NCBI GenBank assembly: GCA_963845675.1
Contig: CAWJSX010000001.1
Span: 1,922,001-1,986,000 of the forward strand
Length of the DNA stretch: 64,000 bases
Origin: CAWJMD01 sp963845675
GTDB taxonomy: Bacteria > Actinomycetota > Actinomycetes > Actinomycetales > CAWJMD01
Direction of reading: 5' to 3'
In this document: piece by piece, positions 24,883-34,052 of the stretch
Position numbering within the stretch: position 1 is the stretch's first letter
Layout of the letters: each line of letters starts with the position of its first letter
The notes under the pieces: generated by a model
Database searches by the model: none
What the model was told of the DNA's origin: nothing
What the model saw: only the letters and a program-made list of their open reading frames with translations
Program-made: the position numbers and the translations under genes

Positions 24883-26241
24883 GTGACCAGCAGGGCCACG
24901 ACACGCAGGATCACGATCGCCGCAGCGGCGATCGGGAGCCTGGTTCTCGCCGGATGCGGCGGAGCCGGGGGCAGCTCCGGCGGCGGCGGCGACGGAGCCG
25001 AGTCCATCAACGTCCTCATGGTGGGCAACCCGCAGATGGTGGACATCGAGACGCTGACCGCCGACAGCTTCACCGCGGACACGGGGATCACGGTGAACTT
25101 CACCATCCTCCCCGAGAACGAGCTCCGCGACAAAGTGACGCAGGACATCGCCACTCAGGCCGGTCAGTACGACGTGGCCACCATCGGCGCCTACGAGGTC
25201 CCCATCTGGTCGCAGAACGACTGGCTCACCCCTCTGAACCAGTACGAGGACATGGAGGGCTTCAACAAGGACGACCTGATCGAGCCGATCGTGGAGTCGC
25301 TGTCCAGCGACGGCGAGCTGTACGGGATGCCGTTCTACGGCGAGTCGTCGTTCCTGATGTACCGCAAGGACATCATGGAGCAGGCAGGCATCACGATGCC
25401 CGACAACCCCACGTGGGCAGAGGTCGCCGACATCGCGGCCCAGGTCGACGGCATCCAGCCGGGGATGAAGGGGATCTGCCTGCGCGGCCTCCCCGGGTGG
25501 GGCGAGATGTTCGCGCCGCTCACCACGGTGGTGAACACCTTCGGCGGCACCTGGTTCACCGAGGACTGGCAGCCCCAGGTGAACTCGCCGGAGTTCACCG
25601 AGGCGGTCACCTTCTACGTCGACCTCATCCAGAAGCACGGCGAGCCCGGCGCAGCACAGGCCGGCTTCACCGAGTGCCTGAACGCGATGAGCCAGGAGAA
25701 GGTCGCCATGTGGTACGACGCCACCTCTGCCGCAGGCTCCCTGGAGGACCCCAGCATCAGCACGGTCGCAGGCAAGGTCGGCTACGCCGCCGCACCTGTC
25801 AAGGAGACCGACGCCGCAGGCTGGCTGTGGGCGTGGGCATGGGCGATGCCCAAGACCACCAAGAAGGCCGACGCGGCAGCGGAGTTCATCACGTGGGCCT
25901 CGAGCTCGGAGTACGAGGAGCTCGTCGGCACCGAGCTGGGCTGGGCCCGCGTCCCGGCCGGCAAGCGCGAGTCGACCTACGAGATCCCGGAGTACAAGGA
26001 GGCGGCCGCGGCCTTCGGCGAGAAGACCCTCGAGGCCATCGAGTCGGCCGACCCGACGAACCCCGGCGTGCAGCCGCGACCGACGGTGGGCGTCCAGTTC
26101 GTCGCCATCCCCGAGTTCCAGGACCTCGGAACCAAGGTCTCCCAGGACATCGCCGCGGCCATCGCCGGTCGAGGAACCGTCCAGGAGGCCCTCGACAAGG
26201 GCCAGCAGCTGGCTGAGGAAGTGGCGAAGGACTACCGGTAG
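24883..26241 (+). CDS. smoE: Polyol (sorbitol/mannitol) ABC solute-binding lipoprotein
   Basis: A 452-aa family-1 solute-binding protein with a Sec/lipoprotein signal and lipobox LAGC near residue 24, then a Gly/Ser linker. Conserved stretches VNFTILPENELRDKV, YDVATIGAYEVPIWSQNDWL and LYGMPFYGESSFLMYRKD match the SmoE/MtlE sorbitol-mannitol type. The permeases and mannitol dehydrogenase downstream support polyol uptake. A strong hairpin after its stop probably raises its mRNA level over that of the permeases. Confidence 0.85.
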   Translation: MTSRATTRRITIAAAAIGSLVLAGCGGAGGSSGGGGDGAESINVLMVGNPQMVDIETLTADSFTADTGITVNFTILPENELRDKVTQDIATQAGQYDVATIGAYEVPIWSQNDWLTPLNQYEDMEGFNKDDLIEPIVESLSSDGELYGMPFYGESSFLMYRKDIMEQAGITMPDNPTWAEVADIAAQVDGIQPGMKGICLRGLPGWGEMFAPLTTVVNTFGGTWFTEDWQPQVNSPEFTEAVTFYVDLIQKHGEPGAAQAGFTECLNAMSQEKVAMWYDATSAAGSLEDPSISTVAGKVGYAAAPVKETDAAGWLWAWAWAMPKTTKKADAAAEFITWASSSEYEELVGTELGWARVPAGKRESTYEIPEYKEAAAAFGEKTLEAIESADPTNPGVQPRPTVGVQFVAIPEFQDLGTKVSQDIAAAIAGRGTVQEALDKGQQLAEEVAKDYR

Positions 26242-26252
26242 CCACGACCTGA

Positions 26253-26291
26253 GCACCGGGGTGGGCCGACGGGCTCGGCCCACCCCGGTGC
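26253..26291 (+). terminator. 17-bp perfect hairpin between binding protein and permeases
   Basis: Arms 26253-26269 and 26275-26291 (GCACCGGGGTGGGCCGA and its complement) close a 5-nt loop 12 nt after the smoE stop, with no U-tract. In this position it more likely acts as a partial terminator or 3'-end stabiliser, giving more binding protein than permease, as seen in other CUT1 operons. Confidence 0.6.
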
Positions 26292-26360
26292 CCAGTCTCC
26301 AGATCCGGTCGTCGCCCGACCCGACCCGGACCCCGCCCACCGATCCACCCGGAGGCAGAG

Positions 26361-27365
26361 ATGACCACCGCCACACTCTCCGACCGCCCCGCTGAAGCGC
26401 AGCCGCCACCCCCCGCACCACCCCCGCGGGAGATGTCCCGCAAGGAGGCGTGGCTCCGGCGTGGACCCCTGCTCCCGGCCCTGATCTTCACGATCGTCGT
26501 CACCCAGATCCCCTTCCTGCTGACGATCGGGATCTCCACGCTCAACTGGAACATCCAACGTCCGGGAGACAGGAGCTTCCTGGGGCTCGGCAACTACACC
26601 TCGTTCGCCGGCCTGAGCAACTTCGCCACGGTCTTCACCGACTCCCGGCTCCGGTCGGCGGTGGCCAACACCGTCGTGCTGACCGCGTCGGTCGTGGTCA
26701 TCAGCATGCTGCTCGGCCTCGGCCTGGCGATCCTGCTGGACCGCAAGTTCGCCGGCCGCGGGGTCGCCCGCACACTGCTGATCGCGCCGTTCCTGGTGAT
26801 GCCGGTGGCCGCCGCGCTGCTGTGGAAGCACGCTCTCTACAACCCCGACTACGGCCTGTTCAACGGCCTGCTGAACTGGGTCGCACAGCTGTTCGGCGCC
26901 GAGGAGGGCCCGGTCATCGACTGGATCTCCTCTATGCCCATGCCCGCCGTCGTGGCCGCCCTGGTGTGGCAGTGGACGCCGTTCATGATGCTGCTCCTGC
27001 TGGCCGGGCTGCAGTCGCAGTCCGGGGACATCCTCGAGGCCGCCAAGATCGACCGGGCGGGAGCGTTGCAGGTCTTCCGCTACATCACGCTGCCGCACCT
27101 GCGGCGCTACATCGAGCTGGCGGTGCTGCTGGGCTCGGTCTACGTGGTGCAGACGTTCGACGCGATCTTCACCATCACCCAGGGTGGGCCCGGTTCGGCC
27201 ACGACGAACCTGCCGTACGAGATCTACCTGACGACGTTCCGCAAGTTCGAGTACGGCGAGGCGGCCGCCGCCGGCGTGGTCGTCGTCATCGGCACGATCA
27301 TCGTCGCGACCTTCGCGCTCCGCGTGATCTCGTCCCTGTTCAGCGAAGAGGAGATGTCCCGATGA
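26361..27365 (+). CDS. smoF: Polyol ABC permease, SmoF-like
   Basis: A 334-aa CUT1 permease with a Pro-rich cytoplasmic N-terminus, then six transmembrane helices. The EAA coupling loop is EAAKIDRAGALQVFRYITLPHL near residue 225, and FDAIFTITQGGPGSATTNLPYEIY is the usual MalF/SmoF C-terminal signature. It overlaps the next gene by ATGA. No ABC ATPase is encoded in this operon, so a shared MsiK-type ATPase elsewhere is expected, as is common in actinobacteria. Confidence 0.87.
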   Translation: MTTATLSDRPAEAQPPPPAPPPREMSRKEAWLRRGPLLPALIFTIVVTQIPFLLTIGISTLNWNIQRPGDRSFLGLGNYTSFAGLSNFATVFTDSRLRSAVANTVVLTASVVVISMLLGLGLAILLDRKFAGRGVARTLLIAPFLVMPVAAALLWKHALYNPDYGLFNGLLNWVAQLFGAEEGPVIDWISSMPMPAVVAALVWQWTPFMMLLLLAGLQSQSGDILEAAKIDRAGALQVFRYITLPHLRRYIELAVLLGSVYVVQTFDAIFTITQGGPGSATTNLPYEIYLTTFRKFEYGEAAAAGVVVVIGTIIVATFALRVISSLFSEEEMSR

Positions 27366-28288
27366 GCACCGACACCCACGCCACCACCGAGACGGTCGCG
27401 CCCGGCGCAACTCGCGCCGCGAGGGGCACCAGGCGTCCCCCGCCATGGCGTCGTTGGGGTCGGACGAAGGACGACACTGCGGCCCAGGCCGGCCTCTGGT
27501 GGACGGTGATCGCCTGGGCGGCGACCCTCGTCTTCTTCCTACCGGTCGCGTGGATGGTGCTGACCTCCCTGCACATCGAGGCGGACGCAGCCACCAACCC
27601 GCCGTCGGTCTTCGCCCCGATCACGTTCGAGAACTACGCCGCCCTGTTCGACCGCAACGTGACGCCGTTCCTGCTCAACTCGCTCATGGCGAGCGTCCTG
27701 TCCACCGGGCTGGTTCTGTTGCTGGCGATCCCGGCGGCGTACGCGTTGTCGATCCGCCCGGTCAAGAAGTGGACCGACGTCATGTTCTTCTTCCTCTCGA
27801 CGAAGTTCCTGCCGCCGATCGCCGCCCTGCTGCCGATCTACCTGATCGTCAAGAAGGTCGGGATGCTCGACAACATCGCGACGCTGATCGTCCTCTACAC
27901 GTCGATGAACCTGCCGATCGCGGTGTGGATGATGCGGTCCTTCCTCGCGGAGGTGCCCATCGCCGTCCTCGAGGCGGCCCGCATCGACGGCGCGGGGCTG
28001 ATCAGGACGCTGGTGTCGATCGTCGCGCCGATCGCGGGACCGGGGATCGCGGCCACCAGCCTGATCTGCTTCATCTTCAGCTGGAACGAGTTCATGTTCG
28101 CCGTCAACCTCACCTCCGTCCAGGCGGCGACCGCGCCGATCTTCCTGGTCGGGTTCATCTCCAGCCAGGGCCTCTTCCTGGCCAAGCTCACCGCGGCAGC
28201 CACACTGGTCTCGCTGCCCGTGCTCATCGCCGGCTTCGCGGCGCAGGACAAGCTCGTGCGCGGCCTGTCGCTGGGTGCGGTCAAGTAG
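27362..28288 (+). CDS. smoG: Polyol ABC permease, SmoG-like
   Basis: A 308-aa MalG-type permease. It has an N-terminal Pro/Arg-rich tail, VFFLPVAWMVLTSLH as the first helix, and the EAA loop LEAARIDGAGLIRTLVSIVAPIAGPG near residue 205. FSWNEFMFAVNLT follows. The start at 27362 is set by ATGA overlap with smoF. It forms the channel with SmoF. Confidence 0.87.
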   Translation: MSTDTHATTETVAPGATRAARGTRRPPPWRRWGRTKDDTAAQAGLWWTVIAWAATLVFFLPVAWMVLTSLHIEADAATNPPSVFAPITFENYAALFDRNVTPFLLNSLMASVLSTGLVLLLAIPAAYALSIRPVKKWTDVMFFFLSTKFLPPIAALLPIYLIVKKVGMLDNIATLIVLYTSMNLPIAVWMMRSFLAEVPIAVLEAARIDGAGLIRTLVSIVAPIAGPGIAATSLICFIFSWNEFMFAVNLTSVQAATAPIFLVGFISSQGLFLAKLTAAATLVSLPVLIAGFAAQDKLVRGLSLGAVK

Positions 28289-28338
28289 CGGTCGGGAACG
28301 GGGCCTGACTCAGCAACCCACGATCCGGAGGGGTCCTG

Positions 28339-29814
28339 ATGACCGAGCTGAACAGCAAGACGCTGGGCGAGATCGGTTCGCGCGTTGCGGTTCCGACGTA
28401 CGACCGCAGCGCAGTCACCACAGGCATCGTGCACTTCGGAGTCGGCGGCTTCCACCGCGCTCACGAGGCGATGTACGTGGACCGGCTGCTCGAGCAGGGA
28501 AAGGCGACGGAGTGGGGCATCACCGGGGTCGGCCTGCTCCCGCAGGACCGCGCGATGCTCGACGTGATGAGGGCGCAGGACTGCCTCTACACGCTGGTGG
28601 TCAAGCACGTCGACGGCTCGACCGAGCCCCGCGTCATCGGCTCGATCGTCGACTACCTGTTCGCGCCGGAGGATCCCGAGAGGGTGCTGGACCGGATGAC
28701 GGACCCGGCGACAAGGATCGTGTCGCTGACGATCACCGAGGGCGGCTACAACGTCAACCAGGCGACGGGGGACTTCGACGACAGCGACCCGGCCATCCGG
28801 GCGGACATCGAGGCGCAGGGCCTGCCCAGCACGGCATTCGGCTTCATCACCGAGGCGCTGGCGCGTCGGCGCGCCGCTGGCGCCGAGCCGTTCGCCGTCA
28901 TGTCGTGCGACAACATCCAGGGCAACGGCACGGTCGCCCACGACATGATCACGGCCTTCGCCACCCTGCGTGATCCCGAGCTCGGCCGCTGGATCGCCGA
29001 GCACGTCGCCTTCCCGAACTCGATGGTCGACCGGATCACGCCGGTGACCACGGACGCCGACCGGGAGCTCCTCCTGAAGACTTCCGACGTCGAGGACGGC
29101 TGGCCCGTAGTCTGCGAGACGTTCACCCAGTGGGCGCTCGAGGACCACTTCCCGCTGGGAAGACCGGCTTTCGAGGAGGTGGGAGTGCAGGTGGTCCAGG
29201 ACGTCGAACCGTACGAGCTGATGAAGCTGCGGCTGCTCAACGCCAGCCACCAGGCACTCTGCTACCTCGGCTACCTGAGCGGCTACCGCTACACCCACGA
29301 GGTCTGCAGCGACCCGCTGTTCACCGGGTTCCTGCTCGGCTACATGGACCACGAGGCGACACCGACCCTCGAGCCCGTCCCAGGCGTGGACCTGGCCGAG
29401 TACAAGAAGCAGCTGATCGAGCGGTTCGCGAATCCCGAGGTGCGGGACACCCTGGCGCGGCTGTGCGCCGAGAGCTCGGACCGCATCCCGAAGTGGCTGG
29501 TCCCGGTGATCCGGCACCAGCTCGCGAGCGGAGGCGACGTGCGGCGCTCCGCCCTCGTCGTCGCGTCCTGGGCGCGCTTCGCGGAGGGTGTGGACGAGGC
29601 GGGTGAACCGATCGACATCGTCGACCGGCGCCGGGACCAGGTGATGGAGCGGGCCCGCCGCCAGACGGCTGAACCCCTGGCCTTCCTCGAGGACCGCGAC
29701 CTGTTCCACGACCTGCAGGACCACAAGCGCTTCACCGACGAGTACCTCGCCGCGTTGGAGTCGCTGCACGCTCACGGCGCCCGAGCCACGCTGGAGGCGT
29801 GGCAGGGACGCTGA
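28339..29814 (+). CDS. mtlK: Mannitol 2-dehydrogenase (polyol-specific long-chain dehydrogenase)
   Basis: A 491-aa enzyme: GIVHFGVGGFHRAHEA (NAD fold, about residues 31-46), SLTITEGGYNVNQATG near residue 130 and SCDNIQGNGTVA near residue 195 are typical of the mannitol/fructuronate long-chain dehydrogenase family. The active-site Lys/Asn/His region is MKLRLLNASHQALCYLGYL near residue 300. It oxidises D-mannitol (or arabitol/sorbitol) to the ketose with NAD. It is the last gene of the smoEFG operon, 50 bp after smoG with GGAGGGG upstream. It supplies the catabolic step for the imported polyol. Confidence 0.9.
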   Translation: MTELNSKTLGEIGSRVAVPTYDRSAVTTGIVHFGVGGFHRAHEAMYVDRLLEQGKATEWGITGVGLLPQDRAMLDVMRAQDCLYTLVVKHVDGSTEPRVIGSIVDYLFAPEDPERVLDRMTDPATRIVSLTITEGGYNVNQATGDFDDSDPAIRADIEAQGLPSTAFGFITEALARRRAAGAEPFAVMSCDNIQGNGTVAHDMITAFATLRDPELGRWIAEHVAFPNSMVDRITPVTTDADRELLLKTSDVEDGWPVVCETFTQWALEDHFPLGRPAFEEVGVQVVQDVEPYELMKLRLLNASHQALCYLGYLSGYRYTHEVCSDPLFTGFLLGYMDHEATPTLEPVPGVDLAEYKKQLIERFANPEVRDTLARLCAESSDRIPKWLVPVIRHQLASGGDVRRSALVVASWARFAEGVDEAGEPIDIVDRRRDQVMERARRQTAEPLAFLEDRDLFHDLQDHKRFTDEYLAALESLHAHGARATLEAWQGR

Positions 29815-29873
29815 GCCAGCTCGACTCAGCGAGACGCGTCCGACAGGCTCTCAGGCGTGGAAGGGACACGCTC

Positions 29874-30212
29874 TCAGTCCGGGCACTCGAGGTACTGCCT
29901 GACGCTCCTCGGGTCATCGAGCCGCCGGTAGTCGCTGTCCGTCCATCCGCGAGTCCCCATGAACGACGAGTCCCGGTCGATCACGATGGCCTCGTCCCTA
30001 CCCACAGAGCCTGCCCCGACTCGAAGTCCTGTGCCCGGACCTGTGTCACTGTCTCGTCCTCGCACACAGCGAGGCCCAGTGCGATGACTCCGCCGTTGCC
30101 CGCGTTCCGCACCGCGATGGGAAGGTCCGACCTCACACTCGGATCGCTGGGAAAGAACACCGCAACCCGTCAGGAGGCAGGCGCAAGCCACGGCGATCGC
30201 GGGGATCCTCAT
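29874..30212 (-). pseudogene. Small lipoprotein split by two frame disruptions
   Basis: The frame from ATG 30212 opens with a clear lipoprotein signal ending in lipobox LLTGC. It then loses sense, while the adjacent frame carries a coherent stretch (DLPIAVRNAGNGGVIALG, AVCEDETVTQVRAQDFESGQ) ending near 29995. The original frame resumes sense as EAIVIDRDSSFMG through to the stop at 29874. Two compensating indels (near 30160 and 29995) would restore one lipoprotein of about 110 aa. It lies 9 nt after the polysaccharide deacetylase stop and may be co-transcribed. Function unknown. Sequencing error is possible. Confidence 0.55.
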
Positions 30213-30221
30213 GCCCGCCCT

Positions 30222-30902
30222 TCAGTGCTGCGCGGCACGGACCAGCTCGCTGACGGTGACGGCGCACAGACGGAGGTCGTCGAGGGCGCCGAGCAGCCCG
30301 TCGACGACGGTCGCGACGGGCTCCCGATCTGCAGTCCCTTCGTGCACGACGGCGATCGCACCGGGGTGCGCGCGCTGCCCCAGGCGGCGTCCTCGGGCGA
30401 ACGGGTCCCGGGAGTAGCTCGTGGCCACCAGCCACGGCGACCCGAGGACGCAGCGATGTCCCAACCGGGCCGCGTCGCGCAGCATCCGCGGTGTGAACGC
30501 GCCGGACCCCGGTCGGAACACCGAGACCACACCCGCTGGGCCCAGGGCTTGGCTCGTCGTCGTCAGCTCCTCGCGAAATCGGGCCGGGGGCAGCCGCCAG
30601 CTGGGCTGGTCGCGCCAGAGATGGTTGCCCACCTCGTGGCCCGCCGCGACCACGGACCGCACCAGGTCCGGGTGCGCCGCGGCCCGCTCGCCGATCAGGA
30701 AGAACGTCGCCGTGGCTCCGTGCCGCTCGAGCACGTCGAGCAACGGCGGTGTCGTGACCGGGTGCGGGCCGTCGTCGATCGTCAGCGCCACCAGCGGTGC
30801 GGTGGTTCGCACCGAGGTGAGCACCGGCGGCGACGACGGCGCGAGCATGCGGGCGGCGAGCCGCAGCGGCGGACACGTGAGACGGCACGGCCACGAGGAC
30901 AT
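30222..30902 (-). CDS. Polysaccharide deacetylase (NodB/CE4 domain)
   Basis: A 226-aa protein with CE4 motif 1 TIDDGPHP (about residues 44-51), metal-binding motif 2 HEVGNHLWRD (near residue 90), motif 3 FRPGSGAFTPR and the late AIAVVHEG. It removes N- or O-acetyl groups from cell-wall or exopolysaccharide sugars using a divalent metal. An N-terminal hydrophobic Pro/Arg-rich stretch may be a membrane anchor. The ATG at 30902 shares one base with the upstream stop (TGATG) and is preferred over an open extension to 30980. Confidence 0.8.
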   Translation of the reverse strand: MSSWPCRLTCPPLRLAARMLAPSSPPVLTSVRTTAPLVALTIDDGPHPVTTPPLLDVLERHGATATFFLIGERAAAHPDLVRSVVAAGHEVGNHLWRDQPSWRLPPARFREELTTTSQALGPAGVVSVFRPGSGAFTPRMLRDAARLGHRCVLGSPWLVATSYSRDPFARGRRLGQRAHPGAIAVVHEGTADREPVATVVDGLLGALDDLRLCAVTVSELVRAAQH

Positions 30903-31369
30903 CAGCGCGCACGGCCGAACTCGCGACGGTGGGCGATCCACTGCTCCCGCGCCGTGTGGTGCTCGCCCGGCGCCTGGCATGTCTCGAACTCGATGTCCCC
31001 GAGGTCTTGTCGCGCGGTCGAGGTACGCGGGAAGTCCGGTCTACTGGCCGTGATGGACCGCCCCGACTCCGGGAGTCCTGAGGAGTCCGCTGCGGGCCTG
31101 GCCGCACCCACCAGACCGGTGTCGTCGAGGTGGCCGCCGTGGCTCACGTAGAGCCAGCGGTCCTTGACCGACGAACGGTAAACCGCCTCGGCGACCGCCT
31201 GGGGACTTCCCCCGCGGGCGATCAGCCTGGGCTCGGACATCGACGGTCTGGCCTCGGGGGGAGCCCCCGGAAGGCCACTGTCCGCGAATCCCACGAACCA
31301 CCCCCTGTAGTCGATGAGGGACTCCACCATGGCATCCATCGCCTCGATCGGTCCTCCCGTCGCCCGCAT
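30902..31369 (-). CDS. Hypothetical protein
   Basis: About 155 aa from an ATG at 31369; the frame is open further upstream, but that part looks non-coding. I recognise no domain. Visible features are an acidic N-terminal segment (EAMDAMVESLIDYRGWFVG), a KDRWLYVSHGGHLDDTG segment and a charged C-terminus with EHHTAREQW. It overlaps the deacetylase start by one base, suggesting co-translation. The start and even the reading frame upstream of 31369 are uncertain. Confidence 0.4.
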   Translation of the reverse strand: MRATGGPIEAMDAMVESLIDYRGWFVGFADSGLPGAPPEARPSMSEPRLIARGGSPQAVAEAVYRSSVKDRWLYVSHGGHLDDTGLVGAARPAADSSGLPESGRSITASRPDFPRTSTARQDLGDIEFETCQAPGEHHTAREQWIAHRREFGRAR

Positions 31370-31542
31370 CCAGCCCGCCAACCCCGAAGAGCCGCTCCTC
31401 GGCTGACGATGGTGGCGTGTGCCGCATCGTCCACGGCGGGTGCGAGGCAACGTCCACCGACTGCGGGCCGGTCGCAAACTGCGAGGTCGAACGGCCGTGC
31501 TCAGTCGCCCTACCAGTGCGCCGCGCGGCTGCTGAAACCCGG

Positions 31543-32487
31543 TCAGGCAGTTCGCCGCACGCGCCCGGGCGTCAGCCCGGTGATGCGCGAGAAGGCGCGA
31601 CTGAAGGCGGCCTCCGAACCGTATCCGAACGCGCCGGCGACCGCGGCGACGGTCGCGCCGTCGGTGAGCATCGTCCGCGCTGCGCGCATCCGGGTGGCCG
31701 CCACGTACGCCATCGGCGACGTGCCGACGACCTCAGTGAAGCGCGCGGCGAACCCCGACCGCGACATCCTCGCGCGCTCGGCCAGCACTGCGAGGGTCCA
31801 CGGGTCGCCCGGCGTCCGGTGCACCGCGGCGATCGCCGGGCCGAGCTGAGGATCACGGAGAGCCGCCACCCACCCCGTGACCGCGTCGTGCTGCTCGGCG
31901 AGCCAGGCACGCACGGTCTCCACCACGAGCACGTCGGCGAGCCGCGTCGACACGGCGTCACCGCCGGGTCGCGGCTCGCGCAGCTCGCCGGCCAGCAGCG
32001 GCAGCAGCGCCGCCATCACCGGGTGGGCCGCCGAGTCGACGCGGATGATCGACGGGAGCACAGCCAGCACGTCGTGCACGGCGGATGAGTCGAAGGCGAC
32101 GACGCCGCAGAGCATGGCCAGGGGCGCTTCCCGTTCCGCGGGACCGAGCCTCAGGATCGAGAACGAGTCGCCGAGCATCGTCTGCGGCAACAGGTCGGCA
32201 CGACCCATCAGTGGCGCGTGCGGCTCCGTCGACACGCGATGGCCGATCCCCCGAGGGACGAGCGCGAGCTGCCCTTCCGGGAGCGCGACCGCCTCCTCTC
32301 CGTCGACCTCGAGATAGGCGGTGCCGCGGGCCACGATGTGGAACGTCAGCGTGTCCGGCAGCTGCGGCATCTCGACCGACGCTGCGGCGGAGGCCTCGGT
32401 CCATGAGTAGAACGCCCCGCGCATGCGCACCTGGTAGAGCGCCTCGGTCAGCGGATCCGCGTGCTCCCACGGCATCATCGTGGACAT
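31543..32487 (-). CDS. AraC-family transcriptional regulator with cupin sensor
   Basis: A 314-aa regulator: the N-terminal cupin-like AraC_binding_2 domain includes TLTFHIVARGTAYLEVDGEE and LVPRGIGHR. The C-terminal double helix-turn-helix includes WTLAVLAERARMSRSGFAARF and VAAVAGAFGYGSEAAFSRAF. The ATG at 32487 has GGGAG six bases upstream and is preferred to a TTG at 32511. It is divergent from the NAD(P)-binding gene at 32611, a layout typical for AraC regulators that control a neighbouring oxidoreductase. The 123-bp gap would hold the operator. Confidence 0.87.
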   Translation of the reverse strand: MSTMMPWEHADPLTEALYQVRMRGAFYSWTEASAAASVEMPQLPDTLTFHIVARGTAYLEVDGEEAVALPEGQLALVPRGIGHRVSTEPHAPLMGRADLLPQTMLGDSFSILRLGPAEREAPLAMLCGVVAFDSSAVHDVLAVLPSIIRVDSAAHPVMAALLPLLAGELREPRPGGDAVSTRLADVLVVETVRAWLAEQHDAVTGWVAALRDPQLGPAIAAVHRTPGDPWTLAVLAERARMSRSGFAARFTEVVGTSPMAYVAATRMRAARTMLTDGATVAAVAGAFGYGSEAAFSRAFSRITGLTPGRVRRTA

Positions 32488-32610
32488 CGTGACTCCCGGA
32501 CGATCGGTCAAGAATTCTGCACTTCGGACGATAGATCATCCAACCTGATCTTGCCAGGATCGACGAGCGCTCCCAGAGCGCCCACACCCCGACCCAGGTA
32601 GGAGCACCCC

Positions 32611-33258
32611 ATGGACATCGTCGTGATCGGCGCAACAGGCGGAACCGGACGCGCCGTCTGCAGCGAGCTGCTGCAACGCGGTCACCGCGTGACCGCCCTC
32701 GCCCGCCACGCCTCGACGCTCTCCCCGCGTCCCGGCCTGACCGCGGTCGACGGCGACGCCACGGACGCCGACCTCCTCGATCGGGTGCTGCCCGGTCACG
32801 GCTCCGTCGTCGTCACGCTCGGCATCTCCGAGCCCCCGTTGCGCGTGCGCCTGCTCGGCGCGCAGAGCACCACCGGTGATGTCCGTTCGCGCGGGACGGC
32901 GGCGGTCGTCGCGGCCGCACGGCGGGCCGGCATCCGCCGGGTCGTCGTCCAGTCCTCGTACGGTGTCGGTGAGACCCGGCACCTGCTGGGCGTGACCGAC
33001 CGGCTGTTCTTCGCACTCCTGATCGGCCCCCAGATCGCGGACACGGCTGTGCAGGAGGACGTCCTGCGCAGTTCGGGGCTGGACTGGACCATCGTGCAGC
33101 CGGTCTACCTCAGCGACGACCGGTCAGTGGACCACTTCACGTCGACCGACGGGAGCAGGCGCGGCCGCAAGGTGTCGCGCCACGCAGTGGCGTGCGTCCA
33201 CGCCGATCTCGTGGAGCAGGGCACGATGATCGGACGCACCGTGTCGGTGTCTGGCTGA
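32611..33258 (+). CDS. NAD(P)-binding atypical SDR-family protein
   Basis: A 215-aa protein with the N-terminal Rossmann motif VVIGATGGTGRAVCSEL and the atypical SDR (NmrA/a5-like) pattern of VTALARHAS, VDGDATD and DWTIVQPVYL near residue 163. No catalytic Tyr-x-x-x-Lys is evident. The ATG at 32611 follows AGGAGC. Such proteins act as NADPH-dependent reductases or redox sensors. It is divergent from, and probably regulated by, the AraC protein. Confidence 0.8.
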   Translation: MDIVVIGATGGTGRAVCSELLQRGHRVTALARHASTLSPRPGLTAVDGDATDADLLDRVLPGHGSVVVTLGISEPPLRVRLLGAQSTTGDVRSRGTAAVVAAARRAGIRRVVVQSSYGVGETRHLLGVTDRLFFALLIGPQIADTAVQEDVLRSSGLDWTIVQPVYLSDDRSVDHFTSTDGSRRGRKVSRHAVACVHADLVEQGTMIGRTVSVSG

Positions 33259-33348
33259 GGCCCATTGACACCACCCCGCGACTCGCTAGGTTCGATGAGG
33301 CGGGGGTGGCGGTGGCAACCTCGCCAGCGCCGGAGAGAGAGGTCGCTG

Positions 33349-33846
33349 ATGCGACGAGCTGCCGTCCTGGCCCTGCTGCTGCCGCTGCTGATGCTGGTCC
33401 CGACCGGACCTGCCTCGGCCGGGGAGTCCTGTCACGAGATCAACGCGAAGGGCGCGGGCCAAGGAGCTCCACCTCAGGCCGGTGACCCGCCGGGTCTGAT
33501 CCGGACCGTTGCCCAGATCCGTGGCGGGGGCCTGCTGCAGGGCACGACCGCGGCCGCCTTCCAGGTCACCGGACTCACGCCGACCGGGATCGCGTTCGCC
33601 GGCGACATCACCTTCACCACCAACCGGGCGACGCTCACGCTCGACCTGGACGGAACGCTCGACCTGGGCACCGGCGACTTCACGGCGTCGGGTGACGTGA
33701 GTGACGCCACCGGGAAGCTCGACGGTGCGACGGGCACGCTCACCCTCGCGGGAGTGCAGGACCTGCTCGACCCCGCAGGCAGCTTCACCGAGACGGTGAC
33801 CGGCGAGATCTGCGTCGACCTCGGCGGGAACGGCAAGAAGAAGTAG
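33349..33846 (+). CDS. Secreted protein of unknown function
   Basis: 165 aa with a Sec signal peptide (basic RR, hydrophobic core, PASAG cleavage region near residue 25). The mature domain is rich in Thr/Gly/Asp with alternating hydrophobics (ATLTLDLDGTLDLGTGDFTASG), suggesting an all-beta fold, and ends in a basic KKK tail. The ATG at 33349 follows a GAGAGAGAGG ribosome site. I recognise no family with confidence. Confidence 0.6.
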   Translation: MRRAAVLALLLPLLMLVPTGPASAGESCHEINAKGAGQGAPPQAGDPPGLIRTVAQIRGGGLLQGTTAAAFQVTGLTPTGIAFAGDITFTTNRATLTLDLDGTLDLGTGDFTASGDVSDATGKLDGATGTLTLAGVQDLLDPAGSFTETVTGEICVDLGGNGKKK

Positions 33847-34052
33847 TCCCGGCGACGGACGGTGTTGCGGCGGATTGAACAGGGGCTTGCTCAGCCAGGA
33901 CTGGTAGAAGACGGCTCGGCCGAAGTCGTTGTCCTCGACGATGCAGCGCACAGCAACGGGGTGGGCGTCGCTGAGCCTATGGGGACCCAGCGAGTCAGGC
34001 GCCGAATGACTGTCCCGGTCCCATCCTGCGGGCGGCACGCGGCCGGATATGC

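Noticed and set aside
26450..28288. 612-codon fusion of the two polyol permeases
   Set aside because: The first half is an out-of-frame shadow of smoF; the real smoG starts at 27362.
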